DNA of 64,000 nucleotides, taken from Ampelocalamus luodianensis. Taxonomy: Eukaryota; Streptophyta; Magnoliopsida; Poales; Poaceae. The DNA lies in assembly GCA_036346255.1 (NCBI GenBank), contig CM070639.1, positions 2,676,001 to 2,740,000 on the forward strand, written 5' to 3'. The notes under the pieces are model-generated. The model saw nothing but the letters and a program-made list of their open reading frames with translations. It was not told where the DNA came from and searched no databases. The translations under genes were made by a program, and so were the position numbers. Positions 45,840 to 57,200 of the stretch are shown here, piece by piece (position 1 is the first letter of the stretch; every line of letters begins with the position of its first letter).

Positions 45840-47500
45840 CGGCGGTCAGGCATGTCAACTCGGTCAGGTCGAGGAATGAACAGGGCACGTTGGGGGTGGT
45901 AAAGATTGTCGGTAGGCAGTTGTCGGTTGAATGGGTCATCGGGGAGTTAAAAAGACTCATCCCGATCGATTGGCAGTGGGATGTGAAAGAAATTGGTTTG
46001 AATTCTTTTTTGGTTCAATTTCCGACGCCCATCGAATTGGCAAGAATGATTCAGATTGGGGATATACAGGTCAAAGCGCAAGGGGTGGTGCTACGTTTTG
46101 AGGAATGGACACCGAGCCCTACTCCGAAGTTTCAGCTTCGCTCTGTCTGGGTGCAAGTTTTTGGGGTTCCTTATGAAGTTAGAGATTACCTTAGTCTTTG
46201 TGCCATTGGTTCTATTGTTGGCGCTACGCTCAAGGTGGACATGATAAGTACAAGGAAGAATGATCTTGTCCGGCTGCAGGTGGGGGTTATAGATGTTTCT
46301 CTAATCCCTGCGAGTGTTGATATTGTTGTTGGCAACAGTGTTTACTAGTTATTTTTTAAAGTTGAGCAAGATTTAGATGGACAATTGGGAAAGGGCAAGG
46401 TGAGGGATGAGCAAAACATTGGAGGCGGTCAGGATAAAGGAGGGGATAACGATGAGGAAATGAAAGACCGTGAGATGATGGATCGTGAGGCTAAGCGGGC
46501 AAAAAAATTCGACAGAAATGATGGGGCCGAATTCAAGTGGTACCACCTCGTTGCCTCCAGCTAGTGATCCGGTTCTTGGTAATAATCTCGTTTGTGTCAT
46601 TCCTATTTCGCAGCAGGAGGTTGTAAAAGAGAGACTGGGTGAACCGAAAGTAGCAGGGGTCAAGTATCCCACACCAGAGGGGACGATGGTGCTGTGGCAA
46701 CTGGTGGTACCGGTTGAAAGGTCCCTGCCGGCCGGTGATGAAGATGTGGAGGTGGACTCATTGGAGGCAGCTTAATCGCCGGCCCGGGAGGTGAAGCTGT
46801 CTCTAGGAGGGACTAAGGGTGCAATCTTACCAGTGATGGATATGCCCAAGAAAGATCGGTCAGCTGGTGCAGCAGTCAAGATGCCACAGGGACGATCAAT
46901 GGGGGCTCCGTTGTCTGGTGCTTCAGAGTGGACATTGGTTCAGAAGAAGGGGAGGTCGGCGGGGGCGGTGGCTAACAAAGGGGAGATGGCTGGTATGGTT
47001 TCTGATCAGGAGCCAAGGTGGAGCCGACGTCTTGCGAACAAAGTTGGAGCGGATGAGGATTCCTTGATGAAGGCTGTTCGAAGGGCCAAGTTCAAAATTT
47101 TGGAGGAGAGCAAAGGTTATATTCAGATGTATCCATTGGATTCACTCTTGGTCAGCTTTGCAATGCCAAGGAATGAGGGAGGCCTTGGTAGCTGGGAGCA
47201 AAACATTGGAGGTCATTACAAGGGAGATATTCAACAAGCATGGGTGGAAGCTATGTGATAGGCTTCGAGATGCTTGATGATCTTTTAGTTATTGTTTATT
47301 TTTATAAGGATGTTTATTATTTTTACGGTGTTTGTTTTGCCAGTGGTTTGTGGTTTTGTAGTCTTACCGTTTCTTTATGGCCCATGGAGCTACTGTTTAG
47401 CTTGGTTATGAATTTTTAGATATTTGTAATAAATATTGGGATGTGTGTATCTTTGGATACAGAGACCGGGAGAGGTTTTCTCTTCCATTATCTAAAAAAA
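45840..47500 (+). pseudogene. LINE remnant: DUF4283-type ORF1 with 3' tail, ORF2 absent
   Basis: The plus strand encodes a DUF4283-like ORF1 protein of plant non-LTR retrotransposons: WVIGELKRLIPIDWQWDV, FEEWTPSP, VWVQVFGVPYEVRDYL, and LVRLQVGVIDVSLIPASVD. The frame is closed by TAG at 46346-46348, where one expects Glu (VY-stop-LFFKVEQD), shifts near 46490, has a TAA at 46772, and continues to VEAM at 47256. After that comes a typical LINE 3' end (TGTGTGTATCTTTGGATACAGAGACCGGG) and a short A-run at 47493-47500. No endonuclease or reverse transcriptase ORF2 follows, so it is an internally deleted copy. The 5' boundary is approximate; no target duplication was found. Confidence 0.7.
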
Positions 47501-47502
47501 AT

Positions 47503-48764
47503 GTTTGAGCTTTGCTGCAGCTGATCAATTCCCGTTTTCTTAGGCCACAAATTAACCAGGAAAACGCGGTAAGACGTCAGCTCTAGTCACTACCAAAGCA
47601 ACTGTTGGGTCCAGCAAAGTTTGCGGCATGTCAACTCGTGCGATGCCTCGTTGACCCTCGGATGTTTTAGTTTTGCTACAGCTAATCAGTTCCCGTTTTC
47701 TTAGGTCACAAATTAACCGGAAAAATGTGGTAAGATGTCAACTTTAGTCACCACCTGAGCAACTGTCGAGACCAACAAAGTTTGTGGCATGTCAACTCGT
47801 GCGATGCCTCGTTGACTCCTCGTATATTTGAGCTTTGCTGCAGCTGATCAATTCCCGTTTTCTTAGGCCACAAATTAACAGGGAAAACGCGGTAAGATGT
47901 CAACTCTAGTCACCATCAGAGCAACTATCGGGACCAGCAAAGTTTGTGGCATGTCAATTCGTGCGATGCCTCGTTGACTCCTCGTATGTTTGAGCTTTGC
48001 TGCAGCTGATCAGTTCCCGTTTTCTTAGAGCACAAATTAACCAGGAAAACGCGGTAAGATGACAACTCTAGTCACCACTAGAGCAACTATCGGGACCAGC
48101 AAAGTTTGTGGCATGTCAACTCGTGCGATGCCTCGTTGACTCCTCGTATGTTTCAGCTTTGCTGCAGCTGATCAGTTCCCGTTTTCTTAGGCCACAAATT
48201 AACCGAGAAAACGCGGTAAGATGTCAACTCTAGTCACCACCAGAGCAACTATCGGGACTAGCAAAGTTTGTGGCATGTCAACTCGTTTGATGCATCGTTG
48301 ACTCCTCATATGTTTGAGCTTTACTGCAGCTGATCAGTTCCCGTTTTCTTAGGCCACAAATTAACAGGGAAAATGCGGTAAGATGTCAACTCAAATCACC
48401 ATCAAAGCAACTGTCGGAACCAGCAAAGTTTGTGACATGTCAACTCGTGCGATGCCTCGTTGACTCCTTGTATGTTTGAGCTTTGCTGCAGCTAATCAAT
48501 TCTCGTTTTCTTAGGCCACAAATTAACCTGGAAAACGCGATAAGATGTCAACTCTAGTCACCACCAGAGGAACTGTCGAGACCAGCAAAGTTTGTGGCAT
48601 GTCAAATCGCGCGATGCCTCGTTGACTCCTCGTATGTTTGAGCTTTGCTGCATATGATCAGTTCCTGTTTTCTTAGGCCACAAATTAACTGGAAAAATGC
48701 GGTAAGATGTCAACTCCAGTCTCACCAGAGCAACTGTCGGGACCAGCAAAGTTTGTGGGATGTC
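47503..48764. repeat. Satellite-like array, 162-bp unit, about 7.8 copies
   Basis: Units start at 47503, 47664, 47826, 47988, 48150, 48312, 48474 and 48636, so the period is 161-162 bp with almost no length variation. Each unit has GTTTGAGCTTTGCTGCAGCT, CCGTTTTCTTAGGCCACAAA, GCGGTAAGATGTCAACTC and GATGCCTCGTTGACTCC. Units differ by scattered substitutions. The array starts two bases after the LINE A-tail and ends in a truncated unit. No coding. Confidence 0.95.
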
Positions 48765-49640
48765 CATGTTCAGCTAAAACTCCGAGTAGAAGCCGGAAGC
48801 AGGATTAGTAAAGCCCAAGTGGGCCTAGTTCCCCGCCCCCACCGGTTTGATGGAAACCGGGCGGTTCCTAGAGTTTGGCTGGAAAACCATCGACCTGGAT
48901 TGTTCAAAATTGATGAAACATCGGTATAGCTCCAGGCAAATCAATTTTGAACTACCTGGGTATTTGCGCGGCTAGATTTGTTTTGAAGTTTGTCTAAATA
49001 TTTGTGAATATATTTACGTATCTTGTATGCTATTTAGACTTTTAAGATATCCTTGATATTGAAAATGGCAATAGAAGCTTGAAGAAAATTATAACCTGAA
49101 GAACATAATTGAAGTAGATGCTTTGATGGAAGAAAATCATTGTGCATAATAAGTTTTTAGGGTTATTAGAAACTAATCACTCTCCATCATGCATAGATCA
49201 TGTAACTGCATGTCCCTATTCTTACTCTGTTAGTTATTTTTTCCAAATTGTATGCATGCACGTCTACCTCTATTTAATTTCAAGCAATACATTGATTATA
49301 TGTGTGACAAATTATCTTATTAGTTTACATACGCATACACCGATGCATCATGTTCAACCTACCTTGAACTTATCTTTCCTCACACGTTGGTTACCCTACC
49401 AAACCGTATGACTTCTATATCTTCTTGCCGTCATAGCTTTTTTTGCTTCAACCTCAAACAATAAACACAAATCTTGATTTATCCCTCTCAGCTGCTAATC
49501 CTTCCAAAGCAATATTGTACCACATAGTTATCTTCTACTTCTCCTCAATTATTGCTTAATGCTAACTATTGCGACATCAATACGCATACACATGCAACCG
49601 TCACCAATCCTAATTGGGGACACATGTCACACTCTCTCCA
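48765..49640. other. Spacer, no gene seen
   Basis: Mixed AT-rich DNA between the satellite array and the next repeat complex. No feature was recognised. Confidence 0.4.
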
Positions 49641-52358
49641 ATGTTATACATGCTTGACGTCCTCTTCTCTCATGTCGGTCGCTCCTCTTCTTTGACGTTG
49701 GTCAACTCAACGTTGTGGTTTTCTCACTAACCGCAGTGACCTCCCATCTTCACTAATATTGGCATATTTGCTTTAGTCATTGTCTAACGATATGAAGAAT
49801 CTTTTCGACATCGTTGCCGATGACATGTCCCTCAGTGATGGCACACTCCTAGCTACTCGATGGCCCCATATCATCCATAACTCGTCTTCCATTCAAAACT
49901 TCATCTCCAATCTGTTAGGGCTTTCCCATCATCGAGCTTCTTTGGCCACAAACTTCTTCAACAACACCGATGCTCACCACTTGTCATCACGATGGCTCTT
50001 TCAACGCTGAACTTTCTCTTCAATAGCTTCGACGAGCAGCACGACATTTTCCTCATCTCCGTCGTCACCACCTCGACTCTTCGCTACCTGTGGGTCAATG
50101 TCTTCTTGCAGGACGAATCGATGCTATTGCACCCTTTCGTGTTCTCCGACGCCATTTGTGCTATCCGCGTAGGTCAATGTCTTACATTTTTTAATCAAAA
50201 TTTTAGTTATTTTTTATTCTATAAGAAGCAACAATAGAAACATGTGACTTTGAGAGCGAATGTAGTGGCTTTTTTGTGTCTCATCTGACACCATTCGTGT
50301 TATCTTTGTTATAACTTTTATTTTTATTCAACATTTCAGTTATTTTTATTGCAGTTCATATTCAAATCGAATTGCTAAATTTATTTAATTTATTCCGAAT
50401 CTTAGTTATTTAGGGATTTTACTTTGGAATTCGTTTGGAAATCAAATTGCAAATTTTCTTTTATTTTTTTATCCTAGATTTTAGTTCTTTTTTATCGGTA
50501 TTAGTATTTGAATCCAATTGGTATTTTTAAAATATTTATTCCAAATTACAGTTATTTATGGATTTTACTTTGAAATTCGTATTAAAATCAATTTTTTTAT
50601 TTTATTTTTATTTTGAATTTTAGTTATTTTTTTGTTGGATTTCGTATACAAATCTAATTGTCAATTATTGTTTAGTTTTTATTCCGAATTATAATTATTG
50701 GAAATCGTGTCTAAATCAAATTGCTAAATTTTTATGTTTATTCCAAATTTATGGTTTTTTTTGTTGGATTTTGTATACAATCTAATTTTCATTTTTTGCT
50801 TAATTCTTATTCCAAATTATATTTTTTAGGGATTTTAATTAAGAATTCATATGGAAATCAAATTGCTAATTTTATTTTATTTTTATTCATTCTAAATTTT
50901 AGTTTTATTATACTTGACATGGACTCTTTTACCTAAAAATTCGTATATAAATTAAATTGCTAATTTTATTTTAATTTTTATTTCGAATATCAGTTTATTG
51001 TACTTTATATAGACTCATTTTTTAATATAAACCGTTATAATCTGGACCCACCATGATTGTAACCTGTAATCACAACATGGAAATGTGTGCTAGATCATCG
51101 AGTCTCAACGGGTGGTACAATAGAACACCATCCGTTGGAATGCAGTCAAGAGCAGCAATACCTACCACACCTGAGCTACTACCAATTGGTGGTTCTGATC
51201 CGAGGATAACATGCGTGAGTTTTCGCAGGATAGAACTCATCAATAATGAAACCACATACCACGAGCAATTTTCATAGGAAGCAAGCATCACAGAGCACGG
51301 GCAGTAAAGTTCAGGTGTACTTATTCATAACAGAAATTACGCTGCTATACAGCAGCAGATGTTTGCGCACATGGTACGGGACTCGACGACTAGCCAACAC
51401 GATGACAACTTCGTTGGAGGCTACCTGGCGCAGCATGATTTGTTGAAGAGACCATGTGGCTTGGCTCTAGTTTAGGGCGCAGCATGATTTGTTGAAGAGA
51501 CCATGTGGCTTGGCTCTAGTTTAGGTGATGAACAATTGGTATCGGTGTCGAGGAGTTTGAGAAGTGAACTCGAAGTTTTGCAAATTGTTGTCCTGCTATT
51601 CATTGACCGGCAGTCTGACCGACCATAGGGGCGATCTAACTGGCCATGGCGGAGCGGTCTCATCGGCCGGGTGACAGAGGTGTAGCTTTGGAGAATTGAG
51701 CACCAAACACTTCTGCGTGAGTGTTTGGGGATGTGTTTGCACCATATACCATTGAAAAATAAAGACCGGACGCAAAACTCGAATAGAAACGCGGGCGTAC
51801 AGAGGCAGATGAGCAAAAAAGCTTGGAGTAGAAATGGCGCGGTCGTAGGGAATAGGCTCAGGGTCGCCAGAGAGAGCGTGACACGTGTACTCAGCTGGGA
51901 TCGACGACAGTTGCATGTGTATATATGTTAATATCGTAATGGTTAGCATTAAGCAATAATTAGAGAGAAATAGAAGATAAATATATGATAAAGTATTGCA
52001 TTAGAAAATGTATAAGTGGTGAGCGTCGGTGTTGTTGAAGAAGTTAATGGCTAAAAAAGCTCGATGATGGGAAAACCCTGGCAGAGAGGAGACAAAGCTT
52101 TGCATTGAAGACAAGTTATGAACGATATGAGACCATCGAGTAGCTAGGAGCGTGACATCACTAGTGAGGGGCACAGTATCGCCGGCGATGGCGAAAAGAT
52201 TCCCTATATAAGTATACAACGACTAAAGCAGACATGTCAACATTGGTGAAGATGGGAGGTTGTCGCGGTTAGTGAGGAAATCACAATGTTGAGTTGACCA
52301 ACGTCGAAGAAGATGAACGACTGACACGATAGAAGAGGACGTCGAGCACATATAACAT
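49641..52358. repeat. Inverted repeat, arms of about 345 bp
   Basis: The arm 49641-49985 and the inverted arm 52012-52358 share long blocks (GACGTTGGTCAACTCAACGT; CTCCTAGCTACTCGATGG; AACTTCTTCAACAACACCGA). Read from the same side, both arms give related peptide-like text (LLATRWPHIIHNSSS against LLATRWSHIVHNLSS; NFFNNTDAHHL in both), so the unit may derive from a coding sequence that I cannot name. Confidence 0.8.
51428..51525. repeat. 49-bp perfect tandem duplication
   Basis: Identical units 51428-51476 and 51477-51525 starting GCGCAGCATGATTTGTTG. Perfect identity indicates a recent event or an assembly duplication. Confidence 0.95.
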
Positions 52359-52482
52359 GCGTATGTACCTGCATGCATCTATACGAATAGAAACGCGGGC
52401 GTACAAAGACAGATGAGCAAAAAAAGCTTAGAGTAGAGATGACGCGGTCGTAGGAAATATGCTCAGGGTCACCAAAGAGAGC
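51781..52482. repeat. 97-bp direct repeat, 2 copies
   Basis: Copies 51781-51877 and 52385-52482 share GAATAGAAACGCGGGCGTAC, GCAGATGAGCAAAAAAGCTT-like text and CGCGGTCGTAGG. The second copy flanks the right arm of the inverted repeat. Confidence 0.85.
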
Positions 52483-52932
52483 TATTTTGTTTCGAATTTC
52501 AGTTGTTTTTTTGTTGGATTTCGTATACAAATCTAATTGTCAATTATTGTTTAGTTTTTATTCCGAATTATAATTATTGGAATTCGTATCTAAATTAAAT
52601 TGTTATTTTTTTATGTTTATTCTGAATTTCTGGGTTTTTTTGTTGGATTTTGTATACAAAACTAATTTCCATTTTTTGTTTATTTTTTATTCTGAATTAT
52701 ATTTTCTAGGGATTTTACTTAACAATTCATATGGAAATCAAATTGCTACTTTTGTTTTTTTATTCCGAAATTTAGTTTTATTATACTTGACATTGACTCT
52801 TTTACTTGAGAATTTGTATATAAATCAAATTACTGATTTTATTTTATTTTGTATTCCAAATTTCAGTTTTATTGCATTTGACATAGACTCTTTCTTTTAA
52901 TCTAAACTGTTATAATCAGAACCCACCATAAT

Positions 52933-54233
52933 CGACGGTGTAGATCTTTCTTTTTTTTCTACCGATCAACGCGAGAATTTTTAGCCTTTGAAAATGACTG
53001 TGGTTGTATGTATTGACTCTACTTTAATAAAATAACAATATATGGACAAATTAATGCTAAAACTCGTCAAGGATTCGGATCAAGTTCCAGACGACTTCCA
53101 TCGAAAACCGGCCAAATTAGCCAATCGCTGGCCTTTGTCCAGCGCTCGCTTGACACGGCCTCGCACCATCCACGAAAGGACGCCGCGATCACCGCGGCTG
53201 CGGCGTCTTACGGAGTAAATAGGTGGGGACGCACGCACGGCGAGGAGGAAGGCAGCAGAACACCACACTTGGCGCCGGCCGCGGCCACGAGATGACTGCG
53301 CGAGCTGAAAGCGACGAAATATCTGGGATGTTGAAGTGCCGAGTGCGACCGCTCTGCGCGTCTCTGCTCCTCTCAGTAATGCAGCGGAAAGGGATGGCCG
53401 GCCGGCCGCCGGCCGGCTCTAGAAACATCTACATGGCCGGGAAAAAAAAGTTGCTTGGGCATGCATGCACCGCACATATGACATAGGAGAGGGAATGCAA
53501 ACATTACTAATAAAAAAGATAGAGGCTGGCAAGAGATATAGGGAAGGGAACAGAATGATGCATGATTAGGGTAGGTGCCCAATCAGGATCAAGCATCAGC
53601 AATCACATTAATTCCTAGAAGGAACATATTGCAGTAATCTCATGCTTCCTGCATGTCACTATTTCGATTTTTTATGATGTGTGAAATGCGATTGATTCCT
53701 GGATCCTGATAGGCACAGGAGCATCACCCCGTCAAAGTCAGATTTCCTTTACCCTCGGTTACCTCCCACGGGCGTCGTCTAAGCGACCATCCTCCTGATG
53801 GATTTGCAGGAAACTTTGTGTTGGTATCATCGGCCTGATACAACCCCTCTAAGCCTTCTTTTTCACATGCACTTTATTATGAATAAAGAACTGACCACAC
53901 AGAGCACTGGTCTTTCTAAAGGCTGCTCTGCTCTAATCAGGCCAATCTGATATTTTGCCTTTTCGATAATCTCCTGTATGGATAACTTCTACAGCTGACG
54001 ATGCCGTACGTACCATCTAAAAAAGTTGAGTTGAGCGTATCCAGAATCGTGTATGTCTAGTATGAATGTGATCACCGTTAAGCAGATGCTCTTTTGAATA
54101 AATCTTTGAGCAGATGTGACCGCCCAGGTTGTGCAGATCCACTGCACTGATCCGATTAGCACCACAAGTATCTTAAGCAGTAATGAACGTAGCAAAGAGA
54201 GAACTTGCATTGAGTAGATAGTGTACAGCAGAG
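52933..54233. other. Downstream of DEG5, no supported gene
   Basis: GC-rich patch at 53080-53430 with the palindromic GGCCGGCCGGCCGCCGGCC run near 53397, otherwise ordinary spacer. The part nearest 54233 should hold the DEG5 3' untranslated region. Confidence 0.4.
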
Positions 54234-57200
54234 TTAAAACCTATTGCTCACAGAGGTTCCATACACAATTAGGTTAGGGACTGACCGTACAACAGTGTCG
54301 ATAGGGATGGCAAAGTTTACCCCGGATGAAATCCCAGATCCTGCAAGACAAGACAAGAGAATCCATTAAGTTGCAGAGTGGCTTTCAGTATATCTTCTGC
54401 ACGGAATCCTGAGCAATGAGATGACCCATTAATGGCTATACACATATCTCTATTTAATTCGTGAGATCTGCCTTAAGAGTGTAATGCGTACCAGAACCAG
54501 AACTAGTATCATGGCCATCACACAAAGCTGGAGATCTACAACTCTCAGTTTCTAGCAGGTGTGCAACAGGGTTGTTTAAATTGAAGTAAAGTCGTCATGT
54601 AAAAAGTAAACACTGAAGCATATCGTTTCATTTGGCATATCCTGACCTGAATAGACCTATCATTAAATGACGGAGATACACCGCACCGACTATCGAATGA
54701 ATACTATCATCTTAGTAAAGACTGCGACTTGAGTACATAGAATAAGAAAAAAAATCTAGCTTCCCGGTGAATCAAGGCAAAATGGAATCGTGATCTTCCA
54801 CCATAGGGCTTGACCACGGAGTAAGAACACTTTGCCCGTTGCTTGGGGAATATCATCAAAAGGAGAATAAATTTTGATCTTGACATTCTGTTAACCATTC
54901 CTTTAATCATACAGGAATCAGGGCTTAACAAAAGGACTCAGAAGGCATGAGACTGCATTGCTTCAGTTAGCACTACAGTGCCTGCCTTCTGTTCTAAAAT
55001 TCTATTTGGATTCTTCCAAACAAAACGTTTCTCAAGGATTATAACCTACTTCCTTGCAATATGCAGGAAACTATGCCATGTGACAAAACAGAAAGTGACA
55101 CCCAACTATTTACACTGCAATATCCATGACAGACAAAAGGAAGCAAAACAAAATCTCGTCAGCAATCTATCTTTTGATATTGAGGCAATACTGATAGTAA
55201 GAGAGGAACATTACCTTTACGTGTGAATGTAGCTGTATTAACTCCAATTACATGGCCATAAGAGTCAATTAGTGGGCCTCCTGAGTTACCTGTCGATATC
55301 CGCAAATTTTGTAAATATGGCATATATGGTACTTCAATGCATGTTAACATTCATATTCAGCTTACAAGGCCAATAAATTGTGCGCATTAAGCAACGAAAC
55401 TAAATAAATGAGGATAAAGGAACAAAAGTGAAACGAGGAATAGTGGAGTAAGACACAAATAGATGCCTCCCAACTCTTTTAGAATTCATGGACTGGTGCC
55501 TACAGAACAATAGTCGATCAAGGCATCAAGCTGAAGCACAAGATATACACACTTTAAGAGAACATTGGGCCTCTGTCTCAACAAAACGTGTTGCTGTGCT
55601 CTTTCATATTGATCCCACTTCAATCCCTATAATTCTACTTCGCTTTATAAGTAAAAATAGGTTGGGGCCAATATGCCAGTAATACACCTGTATGTAAGGA
55701 GGGGATGCAAATTCTAATCAAATTATTCATGCCAACTTGGCAACACCAAAAGCTCTCTAAATTTCTACAGCACCGCGAATTCTTTTGAACAGACACAGCT
55801 CAGTATATCACAAGCCGTATTACTAGCGCACAGAAGTTGAAAATGCTAAAACTAATATTAGATTCCATCAACTTGAAATAAGATGACTGCCACAGGTAGG
55901 GGTGAAAACGGATCGAATATGAATCAAATAGTGGTGAAACCATATTCGTATTCGTATTTTTTAAACGAATACAAATACGAATTCGAATATACTCGAATAC
56001 GAATCAAATGTCATAACGAATACGAATGCGAATCGAATATCTACTCAATTCGGTCGGATCCGGATATCCTCGTAACTTATATAATGTGAAGATATTAGTG
56101 ACGTTTTATTCTTGTACAGTCACACTTAATCATTCTAATCTATTTATTTCACCTAAAGGAACATAAATTCACATTACATTAGAAAAAAAAAATCATCCAA
56201 CTAATTAGGCATACTGCAATAAAATACTTATATTGCTTCATCGAATATGAATATGAATAGTTCGGATAAAATAAGAATTCGGATGGGAAAATTTCATACC
56301 ATATTCGCATCCATATTTTTTTATGCGAATTTGAATACAAATACGAATAGGAGAGAAATTGTTAATCGGATGGAAAAATCTATACTGTATTTGTATCCTA
56401 TCAAATACGGAAGTCGAATAATACGGATAATTTGTATCCGTTTTTTATCGCTAGCCACAGATCCTTTTTTTGGGTTGAGATGACCATCACATATTTAGTA
56501 TAGGTACAGACTAGCAGTACATCCACAGCTGAATCAGTGGCTTTTAACTACACTATTGATCAATTTATACACTAGTAAATCTATAAAAAAAATCTAATAT
56601 GATTAAGACCCTATTTGTGTAATTTAGAAAGAAAAGTTCTCTCGAAGGAACTAAATCCACTAGAATAGTTGGACCACCAATCCGAGGGGTATTGAGAAAA
56701 GACTTCTCAATTTCTCTTTTCTCAAATCCCGTTGAAAAGCTACACAGGAGAGATCTAGGGTGCATTTTGGATTCTAATTCCTGGGCCTTATCTCCCAAAA
56801 AGGACTAACTGATTAAGCATTTGGGCCAAATTGAGTTCATCCAGGCAGGCCTTAAAAGGTTTGACCATCTAAAGAATGAGCAATGCACCAACAAGTTATG
56901 CTCTATTATCCATAAACTTTTAGAATAGTGAATCAAATCTTATTGCTTGTAGGTTCCATCATCACTTCCAAGAAAAAGAGTTTTGCGTCCTGCTCACTGT
57001 ATGGAACACATACTGGCGAATGCCTGTACTAATCCCTATGTTTACATTGCATTCAGACACTTCACACATCCACACTGAAATATGCCATATTCATGCATCT
57101 GACCCAAAAAGAACAAGGTGTATGGAGCCAGACAATTGAATTTAAGAAATCCGAGCACATTTGAATAGCCTAAAAATTCTCCCAGGAAAGCAGGACACTA

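Larger units (their letters stand above)
50613..52932. repeat. AT-rich direct repeat of about 440 bp, 2 copies
   Basis: Copies 50613-51057 and 52490-52932 share TTTTTTGTTGGATTTCGTAT, AATCTAATTGTCAATTATTG and the end ACCCACCAT. Each is itself built of degenerate 80-100 bp units (TTTTAGTTATTTTT, GGGATTTTAC, AATTCGTAT); similar units extend left to about 50330. Confidence 0.85.

Noticed and set aside
47503..48764. Regularly spaced repeats that might suggest a CRISPR array
   Set aside because: The whole 162-bp unit is repeated with no unique spacers, and the DNA is a plant nuclear genome.
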